Positions 1 through 11,536 of a stretch of DNA of 64,000 nucleotides are shown here, in pieces. Under the pieces are notes generated by a model that worked only from the letters and a program-made list of their open reading frames with translations, was not told the origin of the DNA and searched no databases. Every line of letters starts with the position of its first letter. Position 1 is the stretch's first letter. The translations under genes and the position numbers were made by a program. The stretch comes from Gentiana macrophylla (lineage: Eukaryota > Streptophyta > Magnoliopsida > Gentianales > Gentianaceae), in contig JAOBSW010001070.1 of the NCBI GenBank assembly GCA_026214975.1, positions 1 to 64,000 on the forward strand. Reading direction: 5' to 3'.

Positions 1-694
1 ATCAAATAACATACATTACGATATTTTATTTCAGAATATTCCAGATGCGATAAAATCAGATTATGCTTAAAAAAAGAGTAAAAATATATGTTCCTACTAC
101 CATTACACGGTAAAATCACCCAAAGCAAAGGCTACTCAATAATGTCGTTATCATAACCTACTGTTCTGGCCTGCCCATAATTATTTTTTTGGCATTTTTT
201 TTTCAAGAGAAAATTTCGACCTCATTAAATCTCTTAATAGTTTTCTCGATCTCCGATCTCTTAATTAATAATTCATCACATCCTTTGATGTATACTCTAA
301 TCAACTATTAAAATCATTTCAGATCTTGTTTCTTCATGAAGTAAAGGCAAAAGGGTCCAATTCGTTTTTTAAATAGTAAAGCTGATTTCTCCTTTCGTAT
401 GCTCCGAATGGTGTAAGAACATTGAATCCTGTGAAATACCCATTTTGAAGATACTTTGGAAGATCCCACTACTTGATTGTTGTTCCATGAATTAAGGAGC
501 GGTCTATTTTGAATTTTTAAGTGATTTCATGGGGATTTGCAGTATTGGGTCTTGATATTTGGCTATTGTTTTCAGTTTATTCATGTTGTCCTATGGGGTA
601 TGGATGTGAATTCTGGAGTTGTGATTTGTAGTTGTGAATTGGTCTTTGGTTCTCTAAACATTAGACATTTGAGGATAGTAAGGAGGAAGAAAGT
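1..694. other. upstream region of the LIP1-like gene
   Basis: There is no convincing reading frame here. The stretch is AT-rich and runs into the start codon at 695, so it probably holds the promoter and 5' leader of the GTPase gene. I could not fix a TATA box or a transcription start. A short open frame begins at 537 and overlaps the first exon out of frame; it resembles no protein I know. Confidence 0.5.
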
Positions 695-3600
695 ATGTTT
701 TGGAGGGAGAAGGAAAAGGAGATCAAAGAGCAGAATGGTGGACCACCTAGTGGACAAGTCAGGTTTTAGTTGTTAGATTCAGGTATTCACTTTTCATGTT
801 TTACATTTAAAGCAATTTGTGATATGTTATTGCTATTGATAAATAAATATGTTTCTTCTGTATGTTTCATAAGGAAGAGGAGGAGAGTGTTGTTGATTAT
901 TTGGGGGGTGGTGGGGGGGGGGGGGGGAGGCAAATCTACTCTTTACTGTTTCATATTCAGAACATAGTTTTATTTTTTTTGCTAATGGCCAGAAATGTGT
1001 GTTTAGCTATTTTCGATCTGCTTCAGTCTGTTTATTTTGTTCAATATATTGCTGATGCACTTTCTTTATTCATATTTTAGTTGTGTTGCTCAGTCCTATT
1101 ATGTTTGAAATTGTTTAGGGATGTTGCTCTGAAGGTTTTTAGTTGCTGGTAATACTTTTTGCTCATAAGGAAAATGAAGAAAGAAAACTTAAGTAAAGAG
1201 GGAGAGAGTTAGTGAACTTACCTTGATCCATAGCATAAGATTATTACGTGTTGTTGAAAAGAGTCCGTAATCCTGAACGTGGACATTCTTTAAGTCTTTG
1301 TGACCAAATTCAAAACATCTCTTGAGATGTAACTCAAATGTTGATTGGATCATGATAGTTTTTTACCTTTGACTCAGCACATTTTATGGAAGAAACTACC
1401 AAAATGATACTATTAAGGTAGTTATAGCTTGACACGTGCTCTTTACTAAGTACTTTGTTCTTTACTTGTTGCTTAGTTTCGTTTTATTGAATACTTTTCG
1501 TATGTTAACGTATATGACAAAAAAAAAAGTGTTTATGTTTTCCCACAAAAAAAAAAAAAAAAAAATGGAGAGCCACGGGGTTTGAATCTGATTCACTGTA
1601 TAGACGGCAATAGATTGGAATACACATTCATCTACTGCTGGCTCTGGTTTATAAAACTATAGTGGTCATATCAATAATCGATATGTTTGGTGTCAGAAAA
1701 AGATGGGGTTGAAAAAATTGATTGAGCTCTGGTGGTACATATTTCATGCAAATATCTGGAAGAGGAATGGGAAGGATTTTCAATGTCCTTGTACTTAATG
1801 TAAACAAACATAAATTGGTATGCCTTTGTTATAGTATGCTCTCCTCAAACTGCTAGAGTGCTAGAAGGATAATAATTTAGGTTTTTACTGCATTTCAGAA
1901 ATAAACTGATTCCAAAAACTTGTATGCACTTAAATGTCTTTCTTAGATTTAGAAGCACGTACAGTAATCTGCTAAAGGAAAAGGCACAATTGTAGCGTTG
2001 TAGGTTAACTGTTATGAGATCATGTTAACTCATACAATTATTATTTTTAGGACCATAATTGATTTTGTTGCTTATGTATGCAGTACGCTGTGTGTATGTG
2101 TGTGTGAGTGCGTAATTTTTTTAATGTCTGGATGGCAATGGCGCCATCTGAATTCATTATGCTTTTCATGTACATTTTCCATCTGTAGGCATCCATTCTG
2201 TAGCATGTAAATTAGGTTTGTTAGTCTGCCACGATGTTCTTTTGATCAACTTTTAATACTCCTTTTAAGCAACAGTTCATAAAGTAGCAGAGAGGAATCA
2301 CTTACATAGGTGAATGAGTTATATAAAACCCTCACCAAATTGCTTTACGCTGAATTTCAACTGTATTGTATTAAATTTCTAACTAGTTATTTGAATAGCC
2401 ATTTCTTGTGTTACTATGATTTTTTTTCAAAATCTTTATAAACGACACTGCTAATAAATGCTTGAATGGTAACCTCTTTCACCTTATTATCGGCAGGGGG
2501 AAGTCTAATTAATGATTGATTATTTCAGTTTTGAATCCAATACATGTTTTGCTCATCTTTCTACTTGAATATGCCCTTCAATTGTAGTTGGTCTGTAAGG
2601 GCATGTCTGGCTGAGCTTACTTCATTAGCACTCTATACTGCAATCTTCCCATATGTCAATTTTAAATCATACTTGTGTATCTATTTCGGATTCCTTTTTC
2701 TGATTTAAAATGTGTATTAGCTAGTCTGCCTTTGTGGGTTGTTCAATCTGTGTTTAATACAGTAGTCTGGTTGAAATTTATAATGTGCTATGTAAGTGGC
2801 CTTCTAGGTGTTCTCTTTCAAGGGCTAGGTATCATTTGATAGCTGTGAAGTTGGCTATTTCTGCTATCGTGATATGGAATATAGTATTTAACTTGTAGGA
2901 CCTGTTTGAGTTTTGTGGGCTAGAGTCTAGAGACTTCTGAAGAGTAATGCTGTGTTGTATGTCCATTTATATTTGTAACCTCGTTTCAGCTTGAAAACCA
3001 ACGGACCCTCACAGCATACAGTGAAAAAATGGCCTGGTTGGTACTGGATCTAGATTGTTTTGATCTAGTGTCTCACCGACTCACTGTTTCATTATCTGTT
3101 GTGTGTCTGTGTGCCAAAAGAAATAAATTTGTGTTGCTGCATTTCTAATTGAAGTCTTATTGTAGGTGTGGGAAAAACTTCTCTTGTTCATCTGATTGTT
3201 AAAGGTTCTTCAATATCTCGTCCTTCACAGACAATTGGCTGCAGTGTTGATGTGAAGGTTAGAAATGTTTCATATTACAATTGTTATCTATTCTGAAGTT
3301 TAAATAACTCTAGGCTTTGACATGGTCTTTATATGGTTGCAGCATATCACTTATGGAACATCTGGAAGTTCCTCTACTAGCATTAAAGGTGATGCTGAAA
3401 GGATTTTTTTGTTGAGCTATGGGATATTTCAGGACATGACCGATACAAAACTGCCGGATCGATATTCTACTCACAAATCAGTGGTATGTATTGTGTGTTG
3501 TGTCTATTGCAATGCCGTTGATTGCTTGAGAGAGATAACCAACAACTTGCATGATATAGATCTTAAGCTTATTAGTACTAAAACCTTTTACTGTGATATT

Positions 3601-5884
3601 TTACATATATTTATGTAGGGGTCGTGGTTTCATTATCTTTAAGCAATATAAAACAACATTGCATGCATAAATAGTTTCCAAAAATAGCAAGCCCCATGAC
3701 TCGGAGCCATTAGGTTACCTGGTCCTGATTAACGTCTCCACTCATTCCGTGGGACAGGGGAGTGGGGACCCTCGTGGTTAGGGTTTAACCATTTAGTTAA
3801 TGGAGATGTTGTTTTGCAGGTGTAATATTTGTACATGATCTCTCACAGAGGAGGACAAAAAGTAACCTGCAGAAGTGGGCTTCAGAGATTGCAGCAAACG
3901 GGACATTCTCTGCCCCTCTAGCATCAGCAGGTCCTAGTGGTCTTCCTGTTCCTTTTATTGTTGTTGGTAACAAAGCAGATATTGCTGCTAAAGAAGGAAT
4001 CAGAGGGAGCAGTGGCAATCTTGTGGATGCTGCACGTCAATGGGTTGAGAAGCAAGGCTTACTTCCTTCAAGTGATGAACTCCCGTTAACTGATAGTTTC
4101 CCTGGCAGTGGTGGACTTGTCATGTAAGTACAAAAACATGGCCTAAAACTTTTTTGAAATCGAAAAGGTCTTAAAATAATTCTGTATAATGCTTCGTGTG
4201 GAAAATACATTGAATTTCTGAAATATATGATTAATTTTGTCTTTGTTTCAGCTGATAAAATTGAATTTAAGTACCCTCTCTAATTATCCTTCAGAATGAT
4301 GCTTAGTGTAGAAAGTATATTTTTTCATTTTTGAATTGAATATCAGATGTTGCTTGAGCATTTGTCAAAACAGTTGAAAAAATAAAAAATTAAAATGCTT
4401 GTTTCAGCAGAGGGCTTATGACAAGTTTTCAATTCTTGTTTAATAAACTAGACTAGACTTAGGAGATTGTTTTATGTGCCTGTAAATAAATGGAATTTTG
4501 TTCTCCTCTGTTGTGAAACAAACCACTTGAGCCCTTTTAGTATTAATGTTTTGAAGATTTTTATTTTTTATTTTTTTATTATTCGAAAAATCTGTCCAAG
4601 CTGTTTGTTTTAGCCCTGTAAGAGCATTTGCATTAATGTCGGTAGACCAAGATAAATTTTGTAAATTGAAGATTCATACCATTCAGATCCATCAAAACAC
4701 ACATGCAGCAGAATCTTTACTCGGAGTTGTCAAATAAAGAATCTTTATTCAAATTATGCGCGGTAGAGATTGTAATGCATCTCATTCTGAATGTACAGTA
4801 GATTGTGTAAAATAGAGAAAATCTTTGTTTAATTATGTGAAATAATCATTCAATTCAAATTCATTAAATTTCATCTGCAGCAACAGAGTCTCTACTCTAC
4901 AGAATTTGTAAATTATACACTGAATGTCCTGCATAAACTACAAATTTTCTGATTCAAATTTTATAATGTACAGGCTGCAAAAGAATCAAGGTACGACAAG
5001 GAAGCTGTAGCAAAGTTTTTCTATGCGGTCTGTATTTTCTTTCAGCTACTAAATCCACCTCTTTTAAACCATAATAATAGTTTGTATGTATTCTGATGAT
5101 ATGTAGTATGTGGCTTGTTTTTTAATCAGTTGGTGAGGAGGAGGTACTTTTCTGATGAATTGCCAGGTGTTGTCAGTTCTTCACCTTGGTCGTCTTCTTC
5201 TTCTTCTACTCAAGTTAATAGAACATTACACCAATCATCGGATGAAATTTTGAGTGATGAGGATCGCTTATACAAAACTAAAAGGTATATCTATCCATCC
5301 ATCCATCCATCTGTCTATCTTCTGCACTATTTCTTTCTGCATTTACTTTTAGGGGGCCTTTATCTGCACCACACTACCTGTTCACCACAGTAAAATCGAC
5401 CTTCTGGAGCCAAAAAGCCAACTTCCTCGTAATCACACTACTGCTCACCACAAGAGAATCGACCTTGTGAAAGTCATGCTCGAGCTAAAAATCGACTTCC
5501 CTCATAATCAACTCTACAGAAGTCGTTTTTTTTGGCTCCTGCAACAGATTTTCACAAGGTTTGATTCTATGAGAACGGTGTGGTGCACTTGTTCTATAGG
5601 TGGGGTGCAAATAATAGCCCCCCCTACTTTTATTGCATCATTCCAATAAGGTCTTTGTTGTTTGTTTTGTGTCTGTGTCCTTGTGCAGTTTCATGGCTGA
5701 TTCATATAACAGATACAATACGCTCCCTCCACTGCCTGCTCAACTAAATCTTACGCCACCTCCCACGCTTTATCCCCAGCAACCGATGTCTACCCCAGAC
5801 AATTATTACATCCCTAAATTTGCTCTAACCACTACTCCTGAATATAATAGTGCGAGGTCAAAGCGCATGGACATTAATGTTTGA
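695..5884 (+). CDS. LIP1: LIP1-type Rab-like small GTPase (7 exons)
   Basis: Encodes a plant-specific Rab-related small GTPase. In Arabidopsis LIP1 (LIGHT INSENSITIVE PERIOD1) acts on circadian period and light input. Exons inferred from GT-AG sites and homology: 695-782, 3166-3257, 3343-3483, 3820-4123, 4974-5027, 5130-5284, 5689-5884. The start matches the family N terminus (MFWREKEKE). The P-loop (GDSG-VGKTS) spans introns 1 and 2 of the coding frame; SQTIGC is near switch I; VELWDISGHDR is the switch II region; VGNKAD is the guanine-specificity motif. The RRRYFSDELPG block, the Pro-rich NLTPPPTLYPQQP tail and the final RMDINV are typical of LIP1. As read, exon 1 lacks three G in two places, exon 3 has one lost G, one lost base and one extra base, and exon 5 lacks one base at its acceptor. 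Allowing for these gives about 344 codons, close to the family length. I therefore infer sequence errors, not a pseudogene. Confidence 0.93.
783..3165 (+). other. intron 1 of the LIP1-like gene
   Basis: This 2.4-kb intron begins GTATTC and ends TTGTAG. It holds a G-run, a long A-run near 1546-1565 and T-rich DNA typical of plant introns. I see no gene inside it. Confidence 0.8.
903..930 (+). repeat. poly-G tract in LIP1 intron 1
   Basis: Nearly uninterrupted G: six G, T, two G, T, then fifteen G, then AGG. It lies about 120 bases after the first splice donor, on the transcribed-sense strand. It could form a G-quadruplex in DNA or pre-mRNA. Its true length is doubtful because long homopolymers are often misread. 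Confidence 0.85.
5344..5632. mobile_element. Mutator-type MITE, copy 1, in LIP1 intron 6
   Basis: The element core is 5352-5624 (273 bp), flanked by an 8-bp direct duplication TACTTTTA at 5344-5351 and 5625-5632. The ends are imperfect inverted repeats. The left end reads GGGGGCCTTTATCTGCACC and the right end, reversed, GGGGGGCTATTATTTGCACC; similarity goes on through a CACCACAC word. The duplication length points to the Mutator superfamily. It has no coding capacity. The related copy at 43892-44133 sits in an intron of the NOI-like gene. Its insertion leaves the flanking splice sites at 5285 and 5688 intact. Confidence 0.85.
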
Positions 5885-6406
5885 TTGATTCTTCAAGAGC
5901 TTTATACATACATATATACTGTACTAGGATGAAGGGTTTGTTGGTTTGACTTTCCTGTTGGCACCACATTTATTCTTTGGATGATGATGTTTTGTATTCA
6001 TTATTATGGGGTTCAAATTTGATTTGGTACTTGCAAAGAATCAATACAAGGCAATTCTTTGTATGTATATCTTCCATCATACTGTCATCTTCTTCTATGT
6101 TCAAATTTCTAACAAAACTTGTGTAGTAGTTTTGGGATCCTCGGCCTCGTATGTTCCTTTATTACGGTCAATTATCTACGTGGCTTGAGAATTAACCGGC
6201 ATTCTTTAAATCTATAAGAGCAAGCTAATAAACTTTATCCAAGTCGTTCGAGAACACGCTAGTAGCACGATTTTCGTGATTTTCATTAGACCAAGAACTA
6301 CGCGCGGTCACCCAAAGTTTTTTGTGAAATTGAATTAGAGGGCTGAATGTAAGCTAGGTTGCTTAACAATCAGGATGTGTTGATAAAATTTACCCTTTTT
6401 TGTCCC

Positions 6407-6410
<4 letters not shown>

Positions 6411-6440
<30 letters not shown>
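6411..6440 (+). repeat. poly-A run
   Basis: About thirty consecutive A preceded by TTTTTTGTCCCC. It could be the tail of a retroposed sequence or a simple homopolymer. No flanking duplication was found. Confidence 0.8.
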
Positions 6441-6442
<2 letters not shown>

Positions 6443-6951
6443 TTGAGTTATGTTAATAGGTGTTAATTACACGTAATCGAATGAAATCTGAGCCCTTCCT
6501 CCTCTTTTCCATTAAATAGAGTTTAGGACAAGAAATTCCTATTACAATAACGGATGGAACAAGGTATTATTCAAGGCCTGGCCATGGCTTAATGTAATTA
6601 TATTTCAGATTATTTGACTGATCAGATAAGATAACTAATCATATTGAATCGAGTATATATAAGATTTTTGATATATCAAAATAAAATCCGGTGCAAGCAA
6701 CCCTAGGCCTGGTTCCGCCCTTGATCTGATATATAAGATTTTTGTAACTTTTTTTCATCACACTGCAAACCTACTTTTACTAAATTATATGTTAAAAAAT
6801 TGTCTGGTATAAACGTTATATCTTGTCATTGATTATCGTTAAATGTCACTGACGCTAACATTATCCACAATTACCTTAGTATCAATATCAATGACATTCT
6901 CACCTGCTAAAAAAAAAAAAAAAAAAAAATATAATGACATTCTCACCTGCA

Positions 6952-6959
<8 letters not shown>

Positions 6960-6999
<40 letters not shown>
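6960..6999. repeat. (TA)n microsatellite
   Basis: About twenty TA units, preceded by an A-run and by a duplicated word (AATGACATTCTCACCTGC) that occurs at both 6890 and 6932. The pair of short copies suggests local slippage or duplication. Confidence 0.9.
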
Positions 7000-7002
<3 letters not shown>

Positions 7003-7441
7003 ACCATGTATATAGTAGTTAAATCCGTGGTGTCATGTACTATTTTTTTTAGCATTATTATTTTAGTTATGATAATTTCTGTAATTTCAATATGACAATT
7101 GACGTGGTTAATTAATAAGAAATTAACTGCCACAACTAGAAGCCATAATATGAATATTTATACTATTTAGTATATGAATACTTCCTCAAAATATTTTTCT
7201 TTTCTTTCTGATAAAAATATGGATTTGTAAATATTTTTCCTCAAAATTAAATATATAGATTGCAAAATTAGCTAGGCATTACACTTTACGTCTCAAAAAT
7301 CATTTAATTTATAAAAATAGCGCAAATTCTCTTGAAAAAACAAAAGAAAAAGAGCTACTACAAAATCATGAAAGGAAAAGATTTGCAGCGGTATTCCTGT
7401 AAATTAATAATCCCATAACATTCAAACAATCACATAGTTAG

Positions 7442-8076
7442 TCATGCATCATGCATCATCCTCTTTTTTCCTGCACAATTCTTCAAAACTGGCAAACGGC
7501 TTTTCCTTGATCCATAAAGAACCTTGTTTATAATTTCATCTTCATCCATTCCCATAAACGCCTCTGATGATGCACTTTCGTGTTCTTCAAGAAGCCTCCA
7601 TATCTTCTGAGAAACGGCGGTATATCTCCTTTCGTAATGCCATCCATTGACGGTGACCAGTGTTGCGTGGCGGCGGTACTCTTTGCCTCTGCCTTCTCCT
7701 TCTTTGCTGCCTCTGCCTTCTCCTTCTCCTTCTCCTTCTCCTTTGCTACTGCTGCCTCTGCCACTGCCTTCTCATTCTCCTTCTTTGCTATTGCAGTGTT
7801 AGGGTTTATCAAAGAAGATATTGAAGAAGAAGAGGACGACGTTTTTGGGTTCTCCTTCTCCTTCTTTGCTACTGCAGCAGTGTTGCCACTAGGGTTAGGG
7901 TTTATCGAGGAAGGGGAGGAGGTTTTTGGGTTTGTTTTCCTCGGGCCGCCGGTGGAAAAAAGGACTTGGGTAGGTATGAATTTAAGGCATGAATTGGTGT
8001 CTAAGTTGTAATTTGTTTCTGGTTGGATTTGCCTTTTAAATGGTTGTGACACTAATGCCTTCTTAGATTTTCCCAT
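7442..8076 (-). CDS. unrecognised Lys/Glu/Ala-rich protein, one frame break
   Basis: I do not recognise this gene. From the start at 8076 the frame runs 182 residues to a stop at 7528. The end of that frame looks wrong. Near 7575-7590 one missing base shifts reading into a better C terminus, acidic then basic (MDEDEIINKVLYGSRKSRLP, later AGKKRMMHDA), ending at 7442. With that base allowed for, the protein is about 211 residues. Visible parts: a basic N terminus (MGKSKKALVSQ), a Ser/Pro/Asn-rich stretch, a low-complexity KEKEKEKEKAEAA tract that could form a charged helix, and a compact block with WSPSMDGI and IPPFLRRYGGFL that looks most likely to be conserved. There is no signal peptide or membrane segment. 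Nuclear or cytosolic location would be a guess. Its lysine-rich repeat makes a mirror frame on the + strand (7580-8011) that I regard as a shadow. Confidence 0.6.
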
Positions 8077-8119
8077 CTCTCAGTTAGGGTTAATTTGTTT
8101 GGTCACTACCTCCACGTAC

Positions 8120-8324
8120 CTATAATATATATATATCATATTAGAATAACAGATAACATAATCAAGTCATTCTATATATACATAGTTTCTAGCATAATCA
8201 AGAAAAATAATGTTAATTAATAAAGATTTATGCAGGAATTAAATAAAGTATTTATACATGCAGAAAATTCTCCATGCATTCAAGAAAAATAGTAGATTCA
8301 CGAGGGTTTTATTTGTGTATGTAC
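8120..8324 (-). other. possible intron in the 5' leader of the unknown gene
   Basis: On the - strand a good donor (CTCAG then GTACATAC) at 8324 and an acceptor (TATTATAG then GTACG) at 8120 bracket an AT-rich stretch upstream of the start codon at 8076. A TATATA word lies farther upstream near 8450-8456. This is inferred from splice-site form only. Confidence 0.4.
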
Positions 8325-9300
8325 CTGAGAAATTTTGATCTTGAAAATATATAATGATGAAAAAGCTTTAATTCTTCACGAGTTGTGAGCTGCAGTTAAT
8401 CAATTAACGACGGGGTTACTTTAAAGGTTTTGGTTTTCTGAGGAGAAAGAATATATAAGGAAAGAGGGTTTTAATTTCTGTTGCTTTGGGGGGTTTTTAC
8501 TTTGTGTTTAATTAATGAATCAATCAACAATCTTATTATACTTGGAATTATGATTAACAATTTTGGAAAATCACTAAATACGAGGTTTTAGAGAGATTTC
8601 CATTAAATAGAGTAATAGATTTTCCATGCTCAACAAGAAATTGATTCCACTCAAAAAATATAAAAATTTAAGGAAATATACTGACATAATCAAATGACAC
8701 AATATTAATCTAAATCATCGAAGATCGCGCCTATATCGATCGATTAAGTTCCACAATAATCAATTTGATGTATTTAATATCATCATAAAAATAAAATAAA
8801 AAGTTTTCTTACGCCTAAAAATTAACACAAATTTTATTATTGACTTGGACCATGATATGTCAAACCTTAGAATTTAAGGGATTTGTAATGGTCTTTAATT
8901 TTTAAAAATATACTACCAATAACACAAACACAGAAATAAATAGTCTGCTTCTTGTAACTTATTTATTTTGTTTTGGAAAAAAGATTGATTCCCAACCGGA
9001 AAAGCAACCCAAACTTTGCCTTGATTAATGGTAAAATTAATAGGCCGTGAAACATAATTAAGAATTTATGGAATTGAGATTCTTTAATTGATGTAAATTA
9101 CCTTAAAGTCAATTGCTGTGATAATGTAATTTTTTTATTTAATTTTTTTAATTTGAGGTAAGTATCCTGTTTTACTTCTCCTTTCCTTATGACAGCAGGC
9201 TGATCGATGTGTCTATCAGAGCAAACGATCTCATCTCGCATTATGTCCTTGGGTAATATTCTATTTTTATTTAATTAACGACTTGTAAAAGTATCTAAGG

Positions 9301-9375
<75 letters not shown>

Positions 9376-9540
9376 ATTGTTTTTAGAAATATATATATTT
9401 TCTTACAACGACGAAATATCATTTTTATTGACATAAGAAAAGACATTTAATCAAGTGTACATTTTTTTGGCGTTTTAGTGTAAAATTTTATGGCTAGAAA
9501 ACAAAATTCGACATCATTATTATTATTATTATTATTTTTT
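8325..9540. other. AT-rich intergenic DNA
   Basis: The probable promoter of the - strand gene (TATATA near 8450) lies at the left edge. The rest is AT-rich with no recognisable gene, and ends near a (TA)n array. Confidence 0.55.
9303..9368. repeat. (TA)n microsatellite
   Basis: An uninterrupted run of about 32 TA units, one of five such arrays in the window. Confidence 0.95.
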
Positions 9541-10759
9541 TTTAAAAGAAAACAACTGAAAATTCATAATTTATATACTTTATTAAAATTACAAAACGAA
9601 TATATTTGATAAGTTTCAAAAAATCTTCTTTACCATATTTTTTTTTATTTTTTGTCCTTTTATCGACATCCCGCTTGATATTTTTCGACAACATTTTCAA
9701 CATCATTTTTAAGTAAAATAGTGAATTAGTGGATTGTGTGGTTGAATTCATAGTTGAAAGGGTGTTGAATAAACAGTGGACTTGTTTTTTATTCCATTGT
9801 TTAATTGTAAAAATAGTGGATTGTGTTGATTGTATTGTTTTACCCGTCGATTCCACTCTTTTTCCGGAATCAGACCGCGAAATATTGGCCATTTTTGCCA
9901 ACCAATATTTATAGGGCAATTCTAAAAACACCCCCGTAATTACTTCGACACCACATTTAAATGCAATTTTATATATTGAACGCTAATATTTAAATAAAAA
10001 ATGCGCTTTTAATCATTTCCTATTTATTTTGTCCTTTATATCCAATTTTTCCCTTGTGTTCTGTTTGCTATTTTTGCATTCTATTTTGTCATTTATCTCT
10101 TCCCCCAAACCCCCCACCCCTATGTTTGATGGATTAGAAAAGGTATTTTATAAAGGCAAGAGGCGAATTATTCTCTTCAGATAATAAATGCAGTTCTCAA
10201 CGATTCTCGAAGCATCGTGATCTCGATAATATTCACCACTCATCCCGCGACAAGTGAAATGAGACTCCCTCGCCATACGCTTAACCATTTTTAAAAGGCA
10301 TTTTATTGGCAACACCTATCGGCATCTTTTTTGATTATTTTTTCTACTTCCGGCATCAAATATATATTCTTGCTTTTACTTTCGCAACACACTAGAACGC
10401 TGGCACACCGACGCTCCTATTTGATCTCAACGCCGTGGACTAACGTTACTAAGAAATGACACTTTTATAACGTAAAAGCGGTTCGCCACATCGACTTTAG
10501 TTTTTGAATAATGACGACGCCAGTGTCACCGACTTTGCTTTTTCAATAAGAACGCCATCACACCGACGTTATATTCATTAAAAATAATCGCGCGCCAAGA
10601 ATTTTTTCGCTGTTTCGAGGAATAATAAGCCGCCAATAGAACCCTCATAAAAAACCCTGTCACTAAATTTGGACTCAAAGTTAACCTAATTTTCATCGCC
10701 TTCCTCAAAATATCTACAATCGCATTTTCAATGCAAAGATTTATTCAAGATCACAACAA
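9541..10759. other. intergenic DNA, no supported gene
   Basis: A 129-codon frame on the - strand (9542-9931) is AT-rich and resembles no protein known to me. Between 10300 and 10760 short words such as CACCGAC and ACGCCA recur, which suggests decayed repeat DNA. No boundary of a transposon could be fixed. Confidence 0.4.
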
Positions 10760-11340
10760 AGATACCGTCAGATCACTTTATACTTCACTCACCCCACCTA
10801 AAAGTAAAATCTACATTTGCACCACATTGATTTTCAACATTTTTAATTTTTATGTGACACCACATTTTCTATCTTTACACCACAATTTTTAAACTATATT
10901 TCACACCAATTTTTTTATTACTTAATTAGTCCAATTTCACTTACCTTATATCACACACCCCTACCTACACACCCCATAATTTCCCTCCAACGAATATATT
11001 CTACCTCATAAAACCCATTTCATAAACACTTCATCTTCATAAATTATTCACCCTAATCATCATTATATCCATCACCCTCGTAATCCTAAATCATTAAATT
11101 CATCACCCTTCATCATCACAAAATTCTAATCTCCATGAATCTTTCATCTTCGATCATCATCATAAAACCATTAAACCCCACGCAATCTTCAAACAATATC
11201 ATCATCTTCATAATCTTCGTCCTCATAAAACCTTCAAACCCCACACCATCTTCAAACTAAATCACCAAATCTTTATAATCTTCATCAATTTTTTTCTTCA
11301 TAATCATCTCTTCATCAAATCCATCCAAACCATACGTAAC
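10760..11340. repeat. strongly G-poor, C/A/T-biased tract
   Basis: For nearly 600 bases the + strand has almost no G and is rich in CATC, TTCA and CACC words. Around 11160-11285 a unit of about 60 bases occurs twice in diverged form (AAACCCCAC, CATCTTCAAAC and TAATCTTC recur). The strand bias ends shortly before the MULE coding remnants. Confidence 0.6.
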
Positions 11341-11536
11341 TTGCTTTCGAGGTTGTATATTGAGGTTCGATGGATGAAGGAATGTAATCAAAACCCTAAT
11401 TGAAGAAATTAGAGGAATTGAGGTTTCAAGCAAAATCAACGAGAATGTGCTTTTGAAATCAATCTACTATTGTGTGTTGTTTTCATGAAATTGACATGTA
11501 AAAATGCTATAATGTACATGAAATGAAATTAGTGTA

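Larger units (their letters stand above)
5885..7441. other. intergenic region between LIP1-like and the unknown gene
   Basis: Probably the 3' untranslated regions of two converging genes (LIP1 on + and the next gene on -) and short spacer DNA. It holds a poly-A run (about 6411-6440), a second A-run near 6910 and a (TA)n array. I see no reading frame with recognisable content. Confidence 0.6.

Noticed and set aside
3322..3618. 98-codon frame covering LIP1 exon 3
   Set aside because: It reads the wrong frame after the lost G in exon 3 and runs through the splice donor into the intron.
7580..8011. 143-codon open frame on the + strand
   Set aside because: It is the mirror of the Lys/Glu/Ala repeat gene on the - strand. 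Its Phe/Ser/Ala-rich content follows from that repeat.
9542..9931. 129-codon frame on the - strand
   Set aside because: AT-rich low-complexity sequence with a Lys-rich run, no recognised domain, and another frame opposite it.
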